Origin: Muribaculaceae bacterium
Lineage (GTDB): Bacteria > Bacteroidota > Bacteroidia > Bacteroidales > Muribaculaceae
Assembly: GCA_022509205.1 (NCBI GenBank)
Contig: JAFLTR010000019.1
Coordinates: forward strand, 1-41,174
Direction: 5' to 3'
Length of the DNA: 41,174 nucleotides
A program made the position numbers and the translations under genes. The stretch's first letter is position 1, and the number at the start of each line of letters is the position of its first letter. The notes below the pieces were generated by a model, which saw nothing but the letters and a program-made list of their open reading frames with translations, did not search any database and was not told the DNA's origin. Shown here in pieces: positions 1 through 8,397 of this stretch.

Positions 1-2
1 TT

Positions 3-1100
3 TCTAATATTTCTCTTATACTATTATGTTTCCTTTCTTGGCCTAAATTATCTGAGAACTCTAAAAAAATTTCCATTATTTCAATCTTATGTATTGCAGT
101 TTTATCTTCTTATTCCCTTATTATTTTTAATCAACCTAGTAGAATATTAAGATTTTCACTTATAATATTTTTTGTTATATTTTCCTATTTCATAGCTTTA
201 CCACGTGATAAATGTTTGAAAGCACTCACTGTCACTGCTATTTCTTATTCCATCTTTTTAATTGCTTTAGAAATTTTCCTAATTTTTTTCTGCAACGAAG
301 TAGTGGCAAATCAAATAAGAAATGTATACGTCATTCCAAATGGATTAGGGGATGTTTATCCTAAATATGGGAGATTTTATGCGATTCAACTTTTAGGCAC
401 GGCTGCTATTCCATTCGTTTTTATGTTATCAATAACATATCCCATTGTAAAAAAGAGACTCCGACTTTGCCAACTCATTTTATTAGCCGGAGTTGTTATT
501 GCTGGCAATTTTGCTTATTTGCTCGCAATTGGGTTCTATTTTATTATTAGATTTATTGATCAGAAAGCAACTCTTAATAAATGGCGCAATAGATTCCTAT
601 TTGTTCTCTTTATCATTATTTTTAGTTTTCCTTATATTTATACTTTCATTAGTAATACTTTAGAAGAAAAAAAGGAAGAATCAAATGCTATAAGAATGGA
701 TCAAGCCGAGGTGCTTATTTCCGACTTGTCTAATTCTATACCTGAATTTATATTTGGTAAAGGGCTGGGTCACACAATTAATGTAAAAACAAAATGGAGA
801 GATTATACAGATAACGATTATTTCGAATTGCAAGCTCTTTATTTCTTTAATCAATTGGGATTTATCCCCTTTTTTATTTTTGTTCTTTTCAATATTTATC
901 TAACTTTTAGATACATTAAAGATAAAAAAGCTAAAGAATTATATCTGGCTTACCTCCTATATTCGGTTACCAACCCTTACATATTTTCTACAAATCAAGT
1001 AGTGGTGATTATTACACTTGTTAGTATTAGTTATCGGGAGTATTGTAAATATAATCCAAAATCCAAAAATGAAAGTATCTGCTGTCATAGTATTGTATAA
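3..1100 (+). CDS. Wzy-like O-antigen/polysaccharide polymerase, 5' end cut by window edge
   Basis: This is a polytopic membrane protein whose reading frame is open from base 3 without a stop, so the true start lies outside the window; the first usable internal start (TTG at 216) is not likely to be real. Nearly the whole visible 365 residues are hydrophobic segments separated by short basic loops. Near the end is a periplasmic-loop-like stretch (GKGLGH ... DNDYFELQALYFFNQLG) of the kind seen in O-antigen polymerases and ligases. The family is called from topology and from the two following glycosyltransferases, not from a diagnostic motif. Its last 32 bases overlap the next gene, which suggests translational coupling. 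The region is strikingly AT-rich, as polysaccharide loci often are. A flippase or another polytopic protein of the cluster is the main alternative. Confidence 0.7.
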   Translation, partial: SNISLILLCFLSWPKLSENSKKISIISILCIAVLSSYSLIIFNQPSRILRFSLIIFFVIFSYFIALPRDKCLKALTVTAISYSIFLIALEIFLIFFCNEVVANQIRNVYVIPNGLGDVYPKYGRFYAIQLLGTAAIPFVFMLSITYPIVKKRLRLCQLILLAGVVIAGNFAYLLAIGFYFIIRFIDQKATLNKWRNRFLFVLFIIIFSFPYIYTFISNTLEEKKEESNAIRMDQAEVLISDLSNSIPEFIFGKGLGHTINVKTKWRDYTDNDYFELQALYFFNQLGFIPFFIFVLFNIYLTFRYIKDKKAKELYLAYLLYSVTNPYIFSTNQVVVIITLVSISYREYCKYNPKSKNESICCHSIV

Positions 1101-1935
1101 TCCAAACTTCGACGAGTTAAAAAAAAATCTTTTAAAATTAAACTCGCAAGTTGATGATATATATATAGTGGATAACACTCCTTATAAAGATTTATCCTCA
1201 GAGTTTGGTTCATTAAATTTTAAAAATATTAAATACATTCCTCTTAAACAAAATGTAGGAATAGCAAAAGCACAAAATATAGCTATTCAAAAAGTGTCAA
1301 AAACAAATTCAGAATTTATTTTCTTTTTAGACCAGGACAGTTTTATTTCTGAGAATATTATTAAAAGCCTTACTAATAAATACCTCCATTTAATCAATCA
1401 AGAAATTAATGTTGGAGGGATAGGTCCACGTCCTTTCAACCGTGAACAGAATAAGAAATATTTAGGTAGTATTAAAAAAGGAATAGACGTAGGAAACAAT
1501 GTAAGCGAAGTGACTGAAATTATTTGCTCCGCTTCTTTAATTCCTGTTAAGGCATTACAAGAAATAGGTGGAATGGATGAATCTCTCTTTATTGATGGTG
1601 TTGATCATGAATGGTGTTGGAGAGCAACAAATAAAAGAGGCTATCATTTCTTTATAGATGAAGACTCTCTCTTAAGTCATAAACTGGGTGAAGGGGATAG
1701 AAGATTCTTATTCAAAAAAGTTGCTATTCCCACACCTTTTAGAACTTATTTCCAATTTAGAAACTACTTTTTGTTATCACGCAGGAAATATGTGCCTTTA
1801 TATTGGAAACTTTCTAACGGTGTTAAATATCTTGTAAAATTTTTCTATTATCCTCTCTTTATTCAACCCCGTTTTCAATATCTAAAAAGAATGATAATGG
1901 GAATAAAAGATGGTATTCTAAATAAAAAATCTTGA
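1069..1935 (+). CDS. GT2-family glycosyltransferase, rhamnosyltransferase-like
   Basis: Predicted cytoplasmic or membrane-associated GT-A fold enzyme that transfers a sugar, possibly rhamnose, onto a lipid-linked polysaccharide repeat unit. The N-terminus (KVSAVIVLYNP) is the usual nucleotide-binding strand of GT2 enzymes. FFLDQDS at about residues 86-91 is the metal-binding DxD-type motif in the LDQDS form typical of bacterial rhamnosyltransferases. FIDGVDHEWCWRA later in the chain matches the acceptor/catalytic region of the same group. A longer frame with TTG at 1018 exists, but ATG 1069 directly precedes the GT2 core and gives a normal length of 288 residues. The gene overlaps the polymerase and is followed after 3 bases by another GT2 gene, so the three are one operon. 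Sugar specificity is inference. Confidence 0.85.
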   Translation: MKVSAVIVLYNPNFDELKKNLLKLNSQVDDIYIVDNTPYKDLSSEFGSLNFKNIKYIPLKQNVGIAKAQNIAIQKVSKTNSEFIFFLDQDSFISENIIKSLTNKYLHLINQEINVGGIGPRPFNREQNKKYLGSIKKGIDVGNNVSEVTEIICSASLIPVKALQEIGGMDESLFIDGVDHEWCWRATNKRGYHFFIDEDSLLSHKLGEGDRRFLFKKVAIPTPFRTYFQFRNYFLLSRRKYVPLYWKLSNGVKYLVKFFYYPLFIQPRFQYLKRMIMGIKDGILNKKS

Positions 1936-1938
1936 CTA

Positions 1939-2754
1939 ATGCCACCCTTTAGCGTTTTAATGTCGGTTTATTACAAGGAAAACCCGGCTTTTCTTCAAGA
2001 AAGTCTCGATAGTATTTTTAATCAATCTTTAAAACCTGATGAAATTGTATTAGTTCAAGATGGACCTTTAACCTCTGAACTATACGATACTATCAATAAA
2101 TACTCAAGACTACATCCGGAAATTAAATCAGTGGTTTTAGCAAAAAACTCCGGCCTTGGTAATGCTTTAAATGAAGGTCTTAAATATTGTTCTCACGATA
2201 TTGTTTTTAGAATGGATACGGATGATATCGCAAAACCTAATCGTTTTCAAACCCAATTAGAATTTATGGCCAGTCATCCGGATATTTCCGTTTGTAGCTC
2301 TTGGGTTGAGGAATTTGAAGAAAACATTAATAATATCAAAGGGATAAAAAAGGTGCCACAAAACCATGAAGATATATTTATTTATGGTAAAAATAGGTGC
2401 CCCGTAAATCATCCGGCTGTTGTATTCAGGAAACAAGATGTTATAAACTCCGGTGGATACGGACAATTCCCAGAAGACTATTCCCTTTGGGCTAGAATGT
2501 TAATGAATGGTTTTAAATTCCATAATATTCAAGAAAGTTTATTATGGTTTAGAAGTTCCAAAGATGTCTATAAAAGAAGAGGTGGAATTAAATATCTAAA
2601 AGCTATCTTAAAACTCAACAAAGAAATGTACAAAATAGGTTACATATCATACCTGCAATATTCCAAATTATTCATAATCCGCTCGATAATATCACTTGTA
2701 CCAAACTCTTTTAGATCATTTGTATACAAAAAACTTCTTCGGTCTTCCAATTAA
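1939..2754 (+). CDS. GT2-family glycosyltransferase
   Basis: A second GT-A fold glycosyltransferase of the polysaccharide cluster. PPFSVLMSVYYKENPAFLQESLDSI at the N-terminus with VLVQDGPL near 38-44 is the canonical GT2 opening. RMDTDDIA at 91-98 provides the DxD metal/nucleotide-sugar ligand, and CPVNHPAVVFRK plus the following GGY segment resembles the amylovoran/AmsE-type subgroup. Length (271 residues) is normal and the C-terminal 50 residues are basic and hydrophobic, consistent with membrane association. It starts 3 bases after the previous stop, so it is probably translated from the same message. Donor sugar and linkage cannot be read from the sequence. No typical polysaccharide gene follows, so this may be the end of the cluster. 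Confidence 0.88.
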   Translation: MPPFSVLMSVYYKENPAFLQESLDSIFNQSLKPDEIVLVQDGPLTSELYDTINKYSRLHPEIKSVVLAKNSGLGNALNEGLKYCSHDIVFRMDTDDIAKPNRFQTQLEFMASHPDISVCSSWVEEFEENINNIKGIKKVPQNHEDIFIYGKNRCPVNHPAVVFRKQDVINSGGYGQFPEDYSLWARMLMNGFKFHNIQESLLWFRSSKDVYKRRGGIKYLKAILKLNKEMYKIGYISYLQYSKLFIIRSIISLVPNSFRSFVYKKLLRSSN

Positions 2755-2852
2755 GATAGAACCCCCATTTATCCTCTAATCTTTCCTATCGGGTTTTCTC
2801 CGCTATAGCCTGTCAATTACTCTAAATTATCACACTTCAATTTATCTGCCTT

Positions 2853-3125
2853 ATGTATCTTTCATCTGAAACGCTCACTATTCTTTCGTGCTTACTACTC
2901 GTATTGTTCGGGTTGATGATTACTCTTGATCTGGCTTTCTATTCGCTCGACAATCTTCATTCACGAGAGAATGACAATGATTTTATCCCCTATCTGAATC
3001 ATGAGGGAAACCATGTTTATTATGAACGTTCCCTCATAGAAAAAAAATCTTTCCTGAAGCTCTTCCCCGGCATAAAACCACGATCTTTCAAAAACCTATT
3101 TAAAAAACTTTTTGAAAATCTATAA
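2853..3125 (+). CDS. Small single-pass membrane protein of unknown function
   Basis: I do not recognise the family. The 90-residue product has one clear membrane segment at about residues 7-31 and then a polar region. Its last 25 residues are rich in Lys and Phe and strongly basic (FKNLFKKLFENL at the end), as in a protein anchored by one helix with an amphipathic, membrane-hugging tail. It sits 98 bases after the last glycosyltransferase and shares that region's AT-rich composition, so it may be a small accessory of the polysaccharide locus. No good promoter or ribosome site is visible. It could also be a chance open frame; the coherent hydrophobic-then-basic layout favours a real gene. Confidence 0.5.
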   Translation: MYLSSETLTILSCLLLVLFGLMITLDLAFYSLDNLHSRENDNDFIPYLNHEGNHVYYERSLIEKKSFLKLFPGIKPRSFKNLFKKLFENL

Positions 3126-3318
3126 AAGGCAGAAATAATGTTCCTTAGAGTTAGATGTTTCAGGGGAAAGCCATTTCATTAATAAATTCTATACTTTCTT
3201 AATTCTACGCTACAAGCAACGTCCCATTATTTACAACCTAATATATAATAAACTTGTTTTGTAGGCCTTGGTGTGCCAGGCAACAACTTGAAAACTTTAA
3301 TGATGATCCTTTTATGTG

Positions 3319-3697
3319 TGAACTTTTAGAAAAAGTTCATCCCATTATTTGATAACTCGCTGTTAATGGGGAGGATTTATCCAAAACCTATCAACTCCCA
3401 TTTTTTTATGTGAACTTATGAAAAAGTTCATCCAATTATTTGATAACTCTCTGTTAATAGGGAGGATTTATCCAAAACCTCTCAACCCCCATTTTTTATG
3501 TGAACTTATGAAAAAGTTCATTCCATTACTTGATAACTCGCTGTTAATAGGGAGGATTTATCCAAAACACCTCTTACCCCCATTTTTATATATGAACTTT
3601 TGAAAAAGTTCATCCCATTATTTTCAAACTCGCTGTTAATAGGGAGAATTTTTCCTAAATACTCTACCCTATTTATTTGAACTTTTAGAAAAGTTCA
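3319..3697. repeat. Five tandem ~90 bp repeats, each opening with a palindrome
   Basis: The gene-free stretch 3126-3901 is dominated by a tandem array. Each unit begins with an inverted repeat of arms TGAACTTTT and AAAAGTTCA (units 1 and 5 keep both 9-base arms; units 2 and 3 keep 7-base arms; unit 4 is intermediate). Palindromes lie at 3319-3339, 3411-3430, 3501-3520, 3593-3612 and 3678-3697, giving periods of 92, 90, 92 and 85 bases. After each of the first four palindromes follows a nearly constant block with CTGTTAATAGGGAG and GATTTATCCAAAAC; the fifth lacks it. A 61-codon open frame across units 2-4 exists only because 90 is a multiple of three. Before the array, 3126-3318 shows only a small hairpin (3264-3280). 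Confidence 0.9.
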
Positions 3698-3833
3698 ACC
3701 CTTTACTCTCCAATCCCCTATTATAGATGGATAATCAATAAAGTAATCAACATATCCTGAAACCATCGCTGCGTTCAAAGTCTTTACCATTCTCAAATCA
3801 TACAACATTATTCCATTTTATCATTTTTTTCTG

Positions 3834-3841
3834 TAACTTTG
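3834..3841 (+). promoter_or_regulatory. Candidate Bacteroidota -7 box upstream of the secreted-protein gene at 3902
   Basis: TAACTTTG fits the TAnnTTTG -7 consensus of the Bacteroidota primary sigma factor. No good TTTG is seen 19-21 bases upstream, so only half the promoter is supported. A start near 3845 would give a leader of about 55 bases before ATG 3902. Confidence 0.4.
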
Positions 3842-3901
3842 CAAGAATTTATCCCATTTATACGTTCATAGGAATACATCCTAATGAAATATCATGACTT
3901 T

Positions 3902-5422
3902 ATGAAAAGAATATTCTCTCTTATATCTCTTCTCACCATAGCCCTTTCTCTCTTTGCCGACATTAATGGTGCCGGTTATTACCGCGTGAAAAACTACGGT
4001 TCTTCCCGCTGGGCGACCCTTATAGACAATCATGGTTCTGTGGATGAAATAGCATTCACAGCCGACCTTCATGCCTTGCAACTCACCAACAATACTGCCG
4101 AAATTCTTTCCGACCCCGGTTCGGTGATATATCTGACAACCATCTCCGGCAACCGCTACGACATAGCCACTCAAGGCACAAGCCTCCAGGCTCTTGCCGG
4201 CGTGCCAATCACCATTCTCAAAGATGGGTCGGCCGACGGGCAGGCACTGTATAGAATGTATGGTTCCAAAAGCGGAGTGATCGCCTATATCGGCGACGGG
4301 CGGGTAGACAAGTCCCAGGAATATGGAATCGCTTCGATCTCTCATGGCGATAACTATTTAGACTACATCAAATGGGAAGTGATACCTGTCGATGTCAATT
4401 CCGCAAACTATTTCGGTGCAGTGCCGGACGTTAAGGCCGGTAATCAACTTTTCACCACTCTTTTCACCTCCTTCGCCTACAAACCTTACTCATCCGGAGT
4501 AAAGGCTTACTACGTGGGCCGCGTAGGTTTCGGAATGGTGGAAATGATTGAAATCACCGACGCTGTCCCCCCGGGGAGTCCGGTGATAATCCAATGTGCC
4601 GGCACCAATGCAGCCGACAATAAACTACAACTGCTCACTTCACAGGAAGCCCTTCCCAATAATGCTCTTACAGGGGTCTATTTTAATTATCAAGACAACC
4701 AGTATAAGAACTTTGTGGCTTACAACCCTTCTTCAATGAGGGTACTCGGTGTCTGCAAGGACGGATCTCTCGGCTTCATCACATCATCAGCGCTTAGCGG
4801 CAAAAATATTCCTGCAAATTCTGCCTACCTCAACGTGCCCGGAGGAGCATCGCCCGAGTTCAAATGTGTTTCCACGGCAGAATTCGAGGCTAATCTTCCC
4901 GATCAGCCGGAACAGTTCTCTTTCGGTAACGGTCAGTATATCCTCCAGCCCCAGGATGATTACATTTACACCGGAGTTTTTAACATCCCGGCACAGTCTA
5001 ACCTTGCCATCCAATTTGTGGGGCCATCTTCCGGAAGCGGTGATATAATCGTTGGACCATACAACACTGGCGGGAAAAACCAGAACATCACTGTCAATAC
5101 GAATCTTCCCTTCGAATATGGCAACAATGCCTCATGGATTATTCCGGAATGGAAAGGTGGAAATCTTTATGTGACACTTAATCTCCAATACCAGACGGTC
5201 ACTATAGCAAACTCCGCGGCTATAGGATCTATAGCTACCTCTCCGTCCAATCTCTCTTATAACGGCCGACAGGTGGTATCGGGAACCGGCGACGCCATAC
5301 GCATCATAGATATGGCGGGGAAAATCGTAGCAACCGGAGTCGAGTCAGTCGATGTCTCAAACCTTCCGAAAGGTATATATGTAGCCACGAGCAGTTCCGG
5401 TTCTCTCAAACTCGCCCGTTAA
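3902..5422 (+). CDS. Secreted protein with T9SS type A-like C-terminal sorting domain
   Basis: Exported protein of unknown activity. ATG 3902 is preferred over the in-frame ATG 3884 because it opens directly into a classical signal peptide (MKRIFSLISLLTIALSLFA). The mature protein is about 490 residues. Its middle contains the pattern AYYVGRV ... ITDAVPPGSPVIIQC and later IPANSAYLNVPGG, which recurs in many Bacteroidales surface proteins with BspA-like or unassigned domains. The final 50 residues (AIRIIDMAGKIV ... VSNLPKGIYVATSSSG) match the beta-strand pattern of T9SS type A sorting tails, so the protein probably crosses the outer membrane and is released or anchored at the surface. It lies between the repeat array and a transporter gene and appears to have its own promoter. 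Confidence 0.8.
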   Translation: MKRIFSLISLLTIALSLFADINGAGYYRVKNYGSSRWATLIDNHGSVDEIAFTADLHALQLTNNTAEILSDPGSVIYLTTISGNRYDIATQGTSLQALAGVPITILKDGSADGQALYRMYGSKSGVIAYIGDGRVDKSQEYGIASISHGDNYLDYIKWEVIPVDVNSANYFGAVPDVKAGNQLFTTLFTSFAYKPYSSGVKAYYVGRVGFGMVEMIEITDAVPPGSPVIIQCAGTNAADNKLQLLTSQEALPNNALTGVYFNYQDNQYKNFVAYNPSSMRVLGVCKDGSLGFITSSALSGKNIPANSAYLNVPGGASPEFKCVSTAEFEANLPDQPEQFSFGNGQYILQPQDDYIYTGVFNIPAQSNLAIQFVGPSSGSGDIIVGPYNTGGKNQNITVNTNLPFEYGNNASWIIPEWKGGNLYVTLNLQYQTVTIANSAAIGSIATSPSNLSYNGRQVVSGTGDAIRIIDMAGKIVATGVESVDVSNLPKGIYVATSSSGSLKLAR

Positions 5423-5485
5423 TTTCCACACCTCCCTACACTTACGCGAAGCCGCGGCAATAAGCTACAACGGAATCCCAACCTT

Positions 5486-6409
5486 ATGTTCAAAAGTCTG
5501 AAGGGGTATCTTCTCGCAGCTCTGGCCGCAGCCGCCTACGGCACTAACCCGGCTTTCGCTGTCCCCCTTTATGATGAGGGGATGAACCCTAACACGGTTC
5601 TCCTCTTCCGCTATCTCCTGGGAGTACCTCTGCTGGCATTTCTAATGGCGCTCCGCCATATCCCGTTCGGAATCCCACGTAAAGCAGTCGGGCAAACCGT
5701 GATTCTCGGTATTCTGATGGCGCTTTCCTCGCTTACGCTCTTCGAAAGCTACAACTACATGAACTCCGGTATCGCCTCCACTCTCCTTTTCGTATACCCT
5801 GTGATGGTGGCAATCATAATGATGTTCTTTTTCAAGGAGAAAAACGGTCCCTCTATTTATATATGTCTTGTGATAATGTTTGTGGGCCTTTTCCTTCTCG
5901 TCAAACCCACAGGAGGAATCACACTCTCCCCTCTCGGATGTGTGCTCGTGATGGTTTCCGCTCTTACCTATGCCCTGTATATTGTCTTTGTGAATGTATC
6001 CAAACGCATAAAGTCGATACCCACCACAAAGTTACTTTTCTATGTACTGATATGGGGCTCTTTGCTCTTCTTCGCCAATATAGGTTTCGGCAATCCCGTC
6101 ACCTGGCCCCGTCAGGGTCATGAATGGTTCAATCTTCTGGCCCTCGCAATAATCCCCACTCTCCTGTCGCTCGCTTGTACCACTGCAGCAATTCAGCTTA
6201 TCGGTTCTACTCCTACTGCTATCCTCGGTTCGCTCGAACCGGTTTCGGCTGTCCTACTAAGCGTCTTTTTCCTACATCAACCCATCTCCACTATCGAAAT
6301 TATCGGGGGATGTCTTATCGTCATTGCCACCCTCGTTGTCATCAACGACAAGCGCATCGACAAAACAATTCTTTCTGTCAGAAAGATGTTTCCTCGTCAT
6401 CATCTCTAA
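5486..6409 (+). CDS. EamA/DMT-superfamily permease
   Basis: Inner-membrane transporter with about ten membrane segments in two EamA repeats (roughly residues 7-140 and 148-292), the layout of the drug/metabolite transporter superfamily. The first repeat opens with a Gly/Ala-rich segment followed by the Asn-Pro common at the start of EamA domains (YGTNPAFAVP). The second repeat ends with STPTAILGSLEPVSAVLLSVFFL, the conserved Glu-Pro motif near the end of EamA domains. Length of 307 residues is typical. Members export amino acids, nucleobases or metabolites; the substrate here cannot be predicted. It lies 63 bases after the secreted protein and 75 bases before an MFS permease, with no strong promoter visible. 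Confidence 0.92.
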   Translation: MFKSLKGYLLAALAAAAYGTNPAFAVPLYDEGMNPNTVLLFRYLLGVPLLAFLMALRHIPFGIPRKAVGQTVILGILMALSSLTLFESYNYMNSGIASTLLFVYPVMVAIIMMFFFKEKNGPSIYICLVIMFVGLFLLVKPTGGITLSPLGCVLVMVSALTYALYIVFVNVSKRIKSIPTTKLLFYVLIWGSLLFFANIGFGNPVTWPRQGHEWFNLLALAIIPTLLSLACTTAAIQLIGSTPTAILGSLEPVSAVLLSVFFLHQPISTIEIIGGCLIVIATLVVINDKRIDKTILSVRKMFPRHHL

Positions 6410-6432
6410 ACTTTATTTATCTTCCTGGTGTT

Positions 6433-6458
6433 ATAATTTTATACCGCTCACCGCGGTA
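6433..6458 (+). promoter_or_regulatory. ATAATTTTATA element and small hairpin upstream of the MFS gene
   Basis: The 11-base element ATAATTTTATA (6433-6443) contains TAATTTTA, one mismatch from the -7 consensus, and ends 41 bases before the MFS start. The same element occurs twice as inverted copies in the 36824-37019 divergent region. TACCGC (6442-6447) and GCGGTA (6453-6458) form a 6 bp stem right after it. Role is inferred. Confidence 0.3.
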
Positions 6459-6484
6459 AACTCTAACTCCCTACCCTATAAATC

Positions 6485-8281
6485 ATGAAGTTCATCGACT
6501 CAGGAGAAGGAAAAGTGCCATTGCTTTCCGCAATAGCTATCCTAGCTATATCCCTGACCGTGAACCTTCCCGGTCTGGCAATATCGCCTGTACTCGGAAA
6601 GCTCAAGGATGTGTTCCATTCCACGGCTATCGAGGCCCAGCTACTTAATGTGCTTCCAAATCTGCTCACTATCCCTTTCATCCTTGGTGCCGGCAAAATC
6701 TGTACTCCAAAAAACCAACTTACAGTACTCACAATCGGTCTGGCCATATTCACAGCTACGGGTGTAGCTTATTTCTTCGCCAAATCGATGATCATCCTGA
6801 TTGTCCTGAGTTGTATACTCGGAGTAGGCATCGGTCTTGTAATACCGCTTGCTGCCAGTCTCATATCTCAAAATTTCACGGCAAAACCACGCGGCGTGAT
6901 GCTCGGAGTGAAATCCGGACTTTCAAACCTCTCCCTGATTATCGCCACTCTCTATGTGGGTTGGGTTGCTACCAGAAACTGGCACTGGGCCTTCGCCGCT
7001 TATTTTATACCGGTGGTACCCCTGGTGATGGTCCCCTTTATCAAAAATAAATTTATCAACCAGGCACGAAAGGCTCCCGAGATCATCTCAACATCCTCTG
7101 ACGCTGAGTCGCAGAATTTCCATTTCCGCGGACAGGAAGCCAAAAACATGCTCTGGTTCGCTCTCATAATATATTTCATACTTTCTTACGGCGCCCTTGT
7201 ATTCTCCTATTATCTTCCTTTCACTATGGAAGCCTATGGCATGTCGACCGGACACGTCGGAGTGGCAACTTCAATGTTCTATCTGGCTGCCACGCTTGCG
7301 GGATTCGGACTTTCCAAGGTGATTAAGGCCACGGGTATATGGACTTTCCAGCTCGGGATGATTGTTGTGGCTCTATCGCTGCTCGGAGTGGGATTCATAC
7401 ACACTTTCGCCTCTTATATTATTGGCACTTTCATGCTCGGTCTCGGCTACGGGGTGATACAACCTATTCTCTACGACAAGACTTCTTATTTCGCTCCCAA
7501 CGATGCTAAAGCCACCGAATATTTCGCCCTGCTGCTCACAAGCAGCTACGTGGCTCTTTCCTGCATACCTTTCATAGTAGAATTTTTCGGCACCTTCATC
7601 AAAGGGAACACCGACCCCTCATTCCCTTTCATCCTAAATGGTGTCATAATGTCGATAATGGCCATTGTGGTGGTGGTGAAACACAAAAATTTTGTAGTGC
7701 AGGCCGGAGTCATACCGCAGGGAGAGGGTATCGTGAAGCAACCATCATCCGTGCTTGCCCCCGGCGACCGATATGTAAAGGCCGCCATAGTAGGCAGCCG
7801 TCAGGATTCCAATCTTAGCAACGAATCAATTGCTCTCGAATCGGAAGCCCCGGTGGGTGTGCCAATGCAAATGATTTCCACTCCCACCACTACCGCTCCC
7901 GCTCCTCCTTCAGCCCCACAGGCATCCTCCCCGTCGACCCCGGGAATTACTTCCGCTACCGGGAATACTGACCAATCAATCTCCGTATCTCCCGGTGAAC
8001 CGGAACCGACCATCAGCTCTATACCTACAGCACCTCTCACACCTACCGGCAATTCGGCTAAAATCATGGCGGCTGCCGAGGCTTCGCTCTCCGATGCAAA
8101 AGATTCCCTGCAGAAGATGAGACGCCAACAAGCCGAACTGCTTAAAGCCCAAGCGGCCCAGCTCGAAGAGAAAGCCCAAGAGCTCCATAAAGACGCCCTT
8201 CAACTTCTTGACGAGGCCAAGGCTCTCGACCCGGATCCTGAAACATCTCAGCAAACGCCTCCTCTTTCCACCTCGGGCTAA
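6485..8281 (+). CDS. MFS transporter with a long Pro/Ser/Thr-rich and coiled-coil C-terminal tail
   Basis: Residues 1 to about 400 form a twelve-helix major facilitator transporter; a central loop near residues 187-218 separates the two six-helix halves. After the last helix (IMAIVVVVKHKNF) comes a tail of about 190 residues that MFS proteins normally lack. Residues about 430-525 are low-complexity Pro/Ser/Thr/Ala. Residues about 525-580 are Ala/Gln/Glu/Lys-rich with heptad spacing (AEASLSDAKDSLQKMRRQ onward), a probable coiled coil, followed by a polar end. The reading frame is continuous, so this is a genuine extension and not read-through of a neighbour. The substrate is unknown. The tail would lie in the cytoplasm if topology is standard, and may self-associate or bind a partner. 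Confidence 0.85.
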   Translation: MKFIDSGEGKVPLLSAIAILAISLTVNLPGLAISPVLGKLKDVFHSTAIEAQLLNVLPNLLTIPFILGAGKICTPKNQLTVLTIGLAIFTATGVAYFFAKSMIILIVLSCILGVGIGLVIPLAASLISQNFTAKPRGVMLGVKSGLSNLSLIIATLYVGWVATRNWHWAFAAYFIPVVPLVMVPFIKNKFINQARKAPEIISTSSDAESQNFHFRGQEAKNMLWFALIIYFILSYGALVFSYYLPFTMEAYGMSTGHVGVATSMFYLAATLAGFGLSKVIKATGIWTFQLGMIVVALSLLGVGFIHTFASYIIGTFMLGLGYGVIQPILYDKTSYFAPNDAKATEYFALLLTSSYVALSCIPFIVEFFGTFIKGNTDPSFPFILNGVIMSIMAIVVVVKHKNFVVQAGVIPQGEGIVKQPSSVLAPGDRYVKAAIVGSRQDSNLSNESIALESEAPVGVPMQMISTPTTTAPAPPSAPQASSPSTPGITSATGNTDQSISVSPGEPEPTISSIPTAPLTPTGNSAKIMAAAEASLSDAKDSLQKMRRQQAELLKAQAAQLEEKAQELHKDALQLLDEAKALDPDPETSQQTPPLSTSG

Positions 8282-8330
8282 ATATCCTTACTTCCTTCAG
8301 GGCACAACCGAAATAACTTTAACCTCAAGA

Positions 8331-8382
8331 CAATAACAACTTCGATAATAACAACAATATAAACTCTCAACAATAACAACTT
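8331..8382. repeat. Direct repeat CAATAACAACTT in the leader of the porin gene
   Basis: The 12-mer occurs at 8331-8342 and 8371-8382 in an A/C-rich, unstructured stretch just before ATG 8398; a partial copy (ATAACAACAATA) lies between them. No consensus promoter is visible (TAACTTTA at 8314 is one mismatch from the -7 box). Low-structure leaders of this type can help translation in Bacteroidota; that role is inferred. Confidence 0.45.
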
Positions 8383-8397
8383 AAACCCCACTCGCCT

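Noticed and set aside
1018..1068. TTG-started extension of the first glycosyltransferase
   Set aside because: The GT2 fold begins right after ATG 1069; the extension lies within the polymerase gene and adds nothing recognisable.
3418..3603. 61-codon open frame across the tandem repeats
   Set aside because: It exists because repeat units 2-4 are spaced by about 90 bases, a multiple of three; units 1 and 5 break it, and there is no promoter or ribosome site.
3319..3697. Possible CRISPR array
   Set aside because: Sequence between the palindromes is nearly the same in each unit rather than unique, the period is too long, and no cas gene is present.
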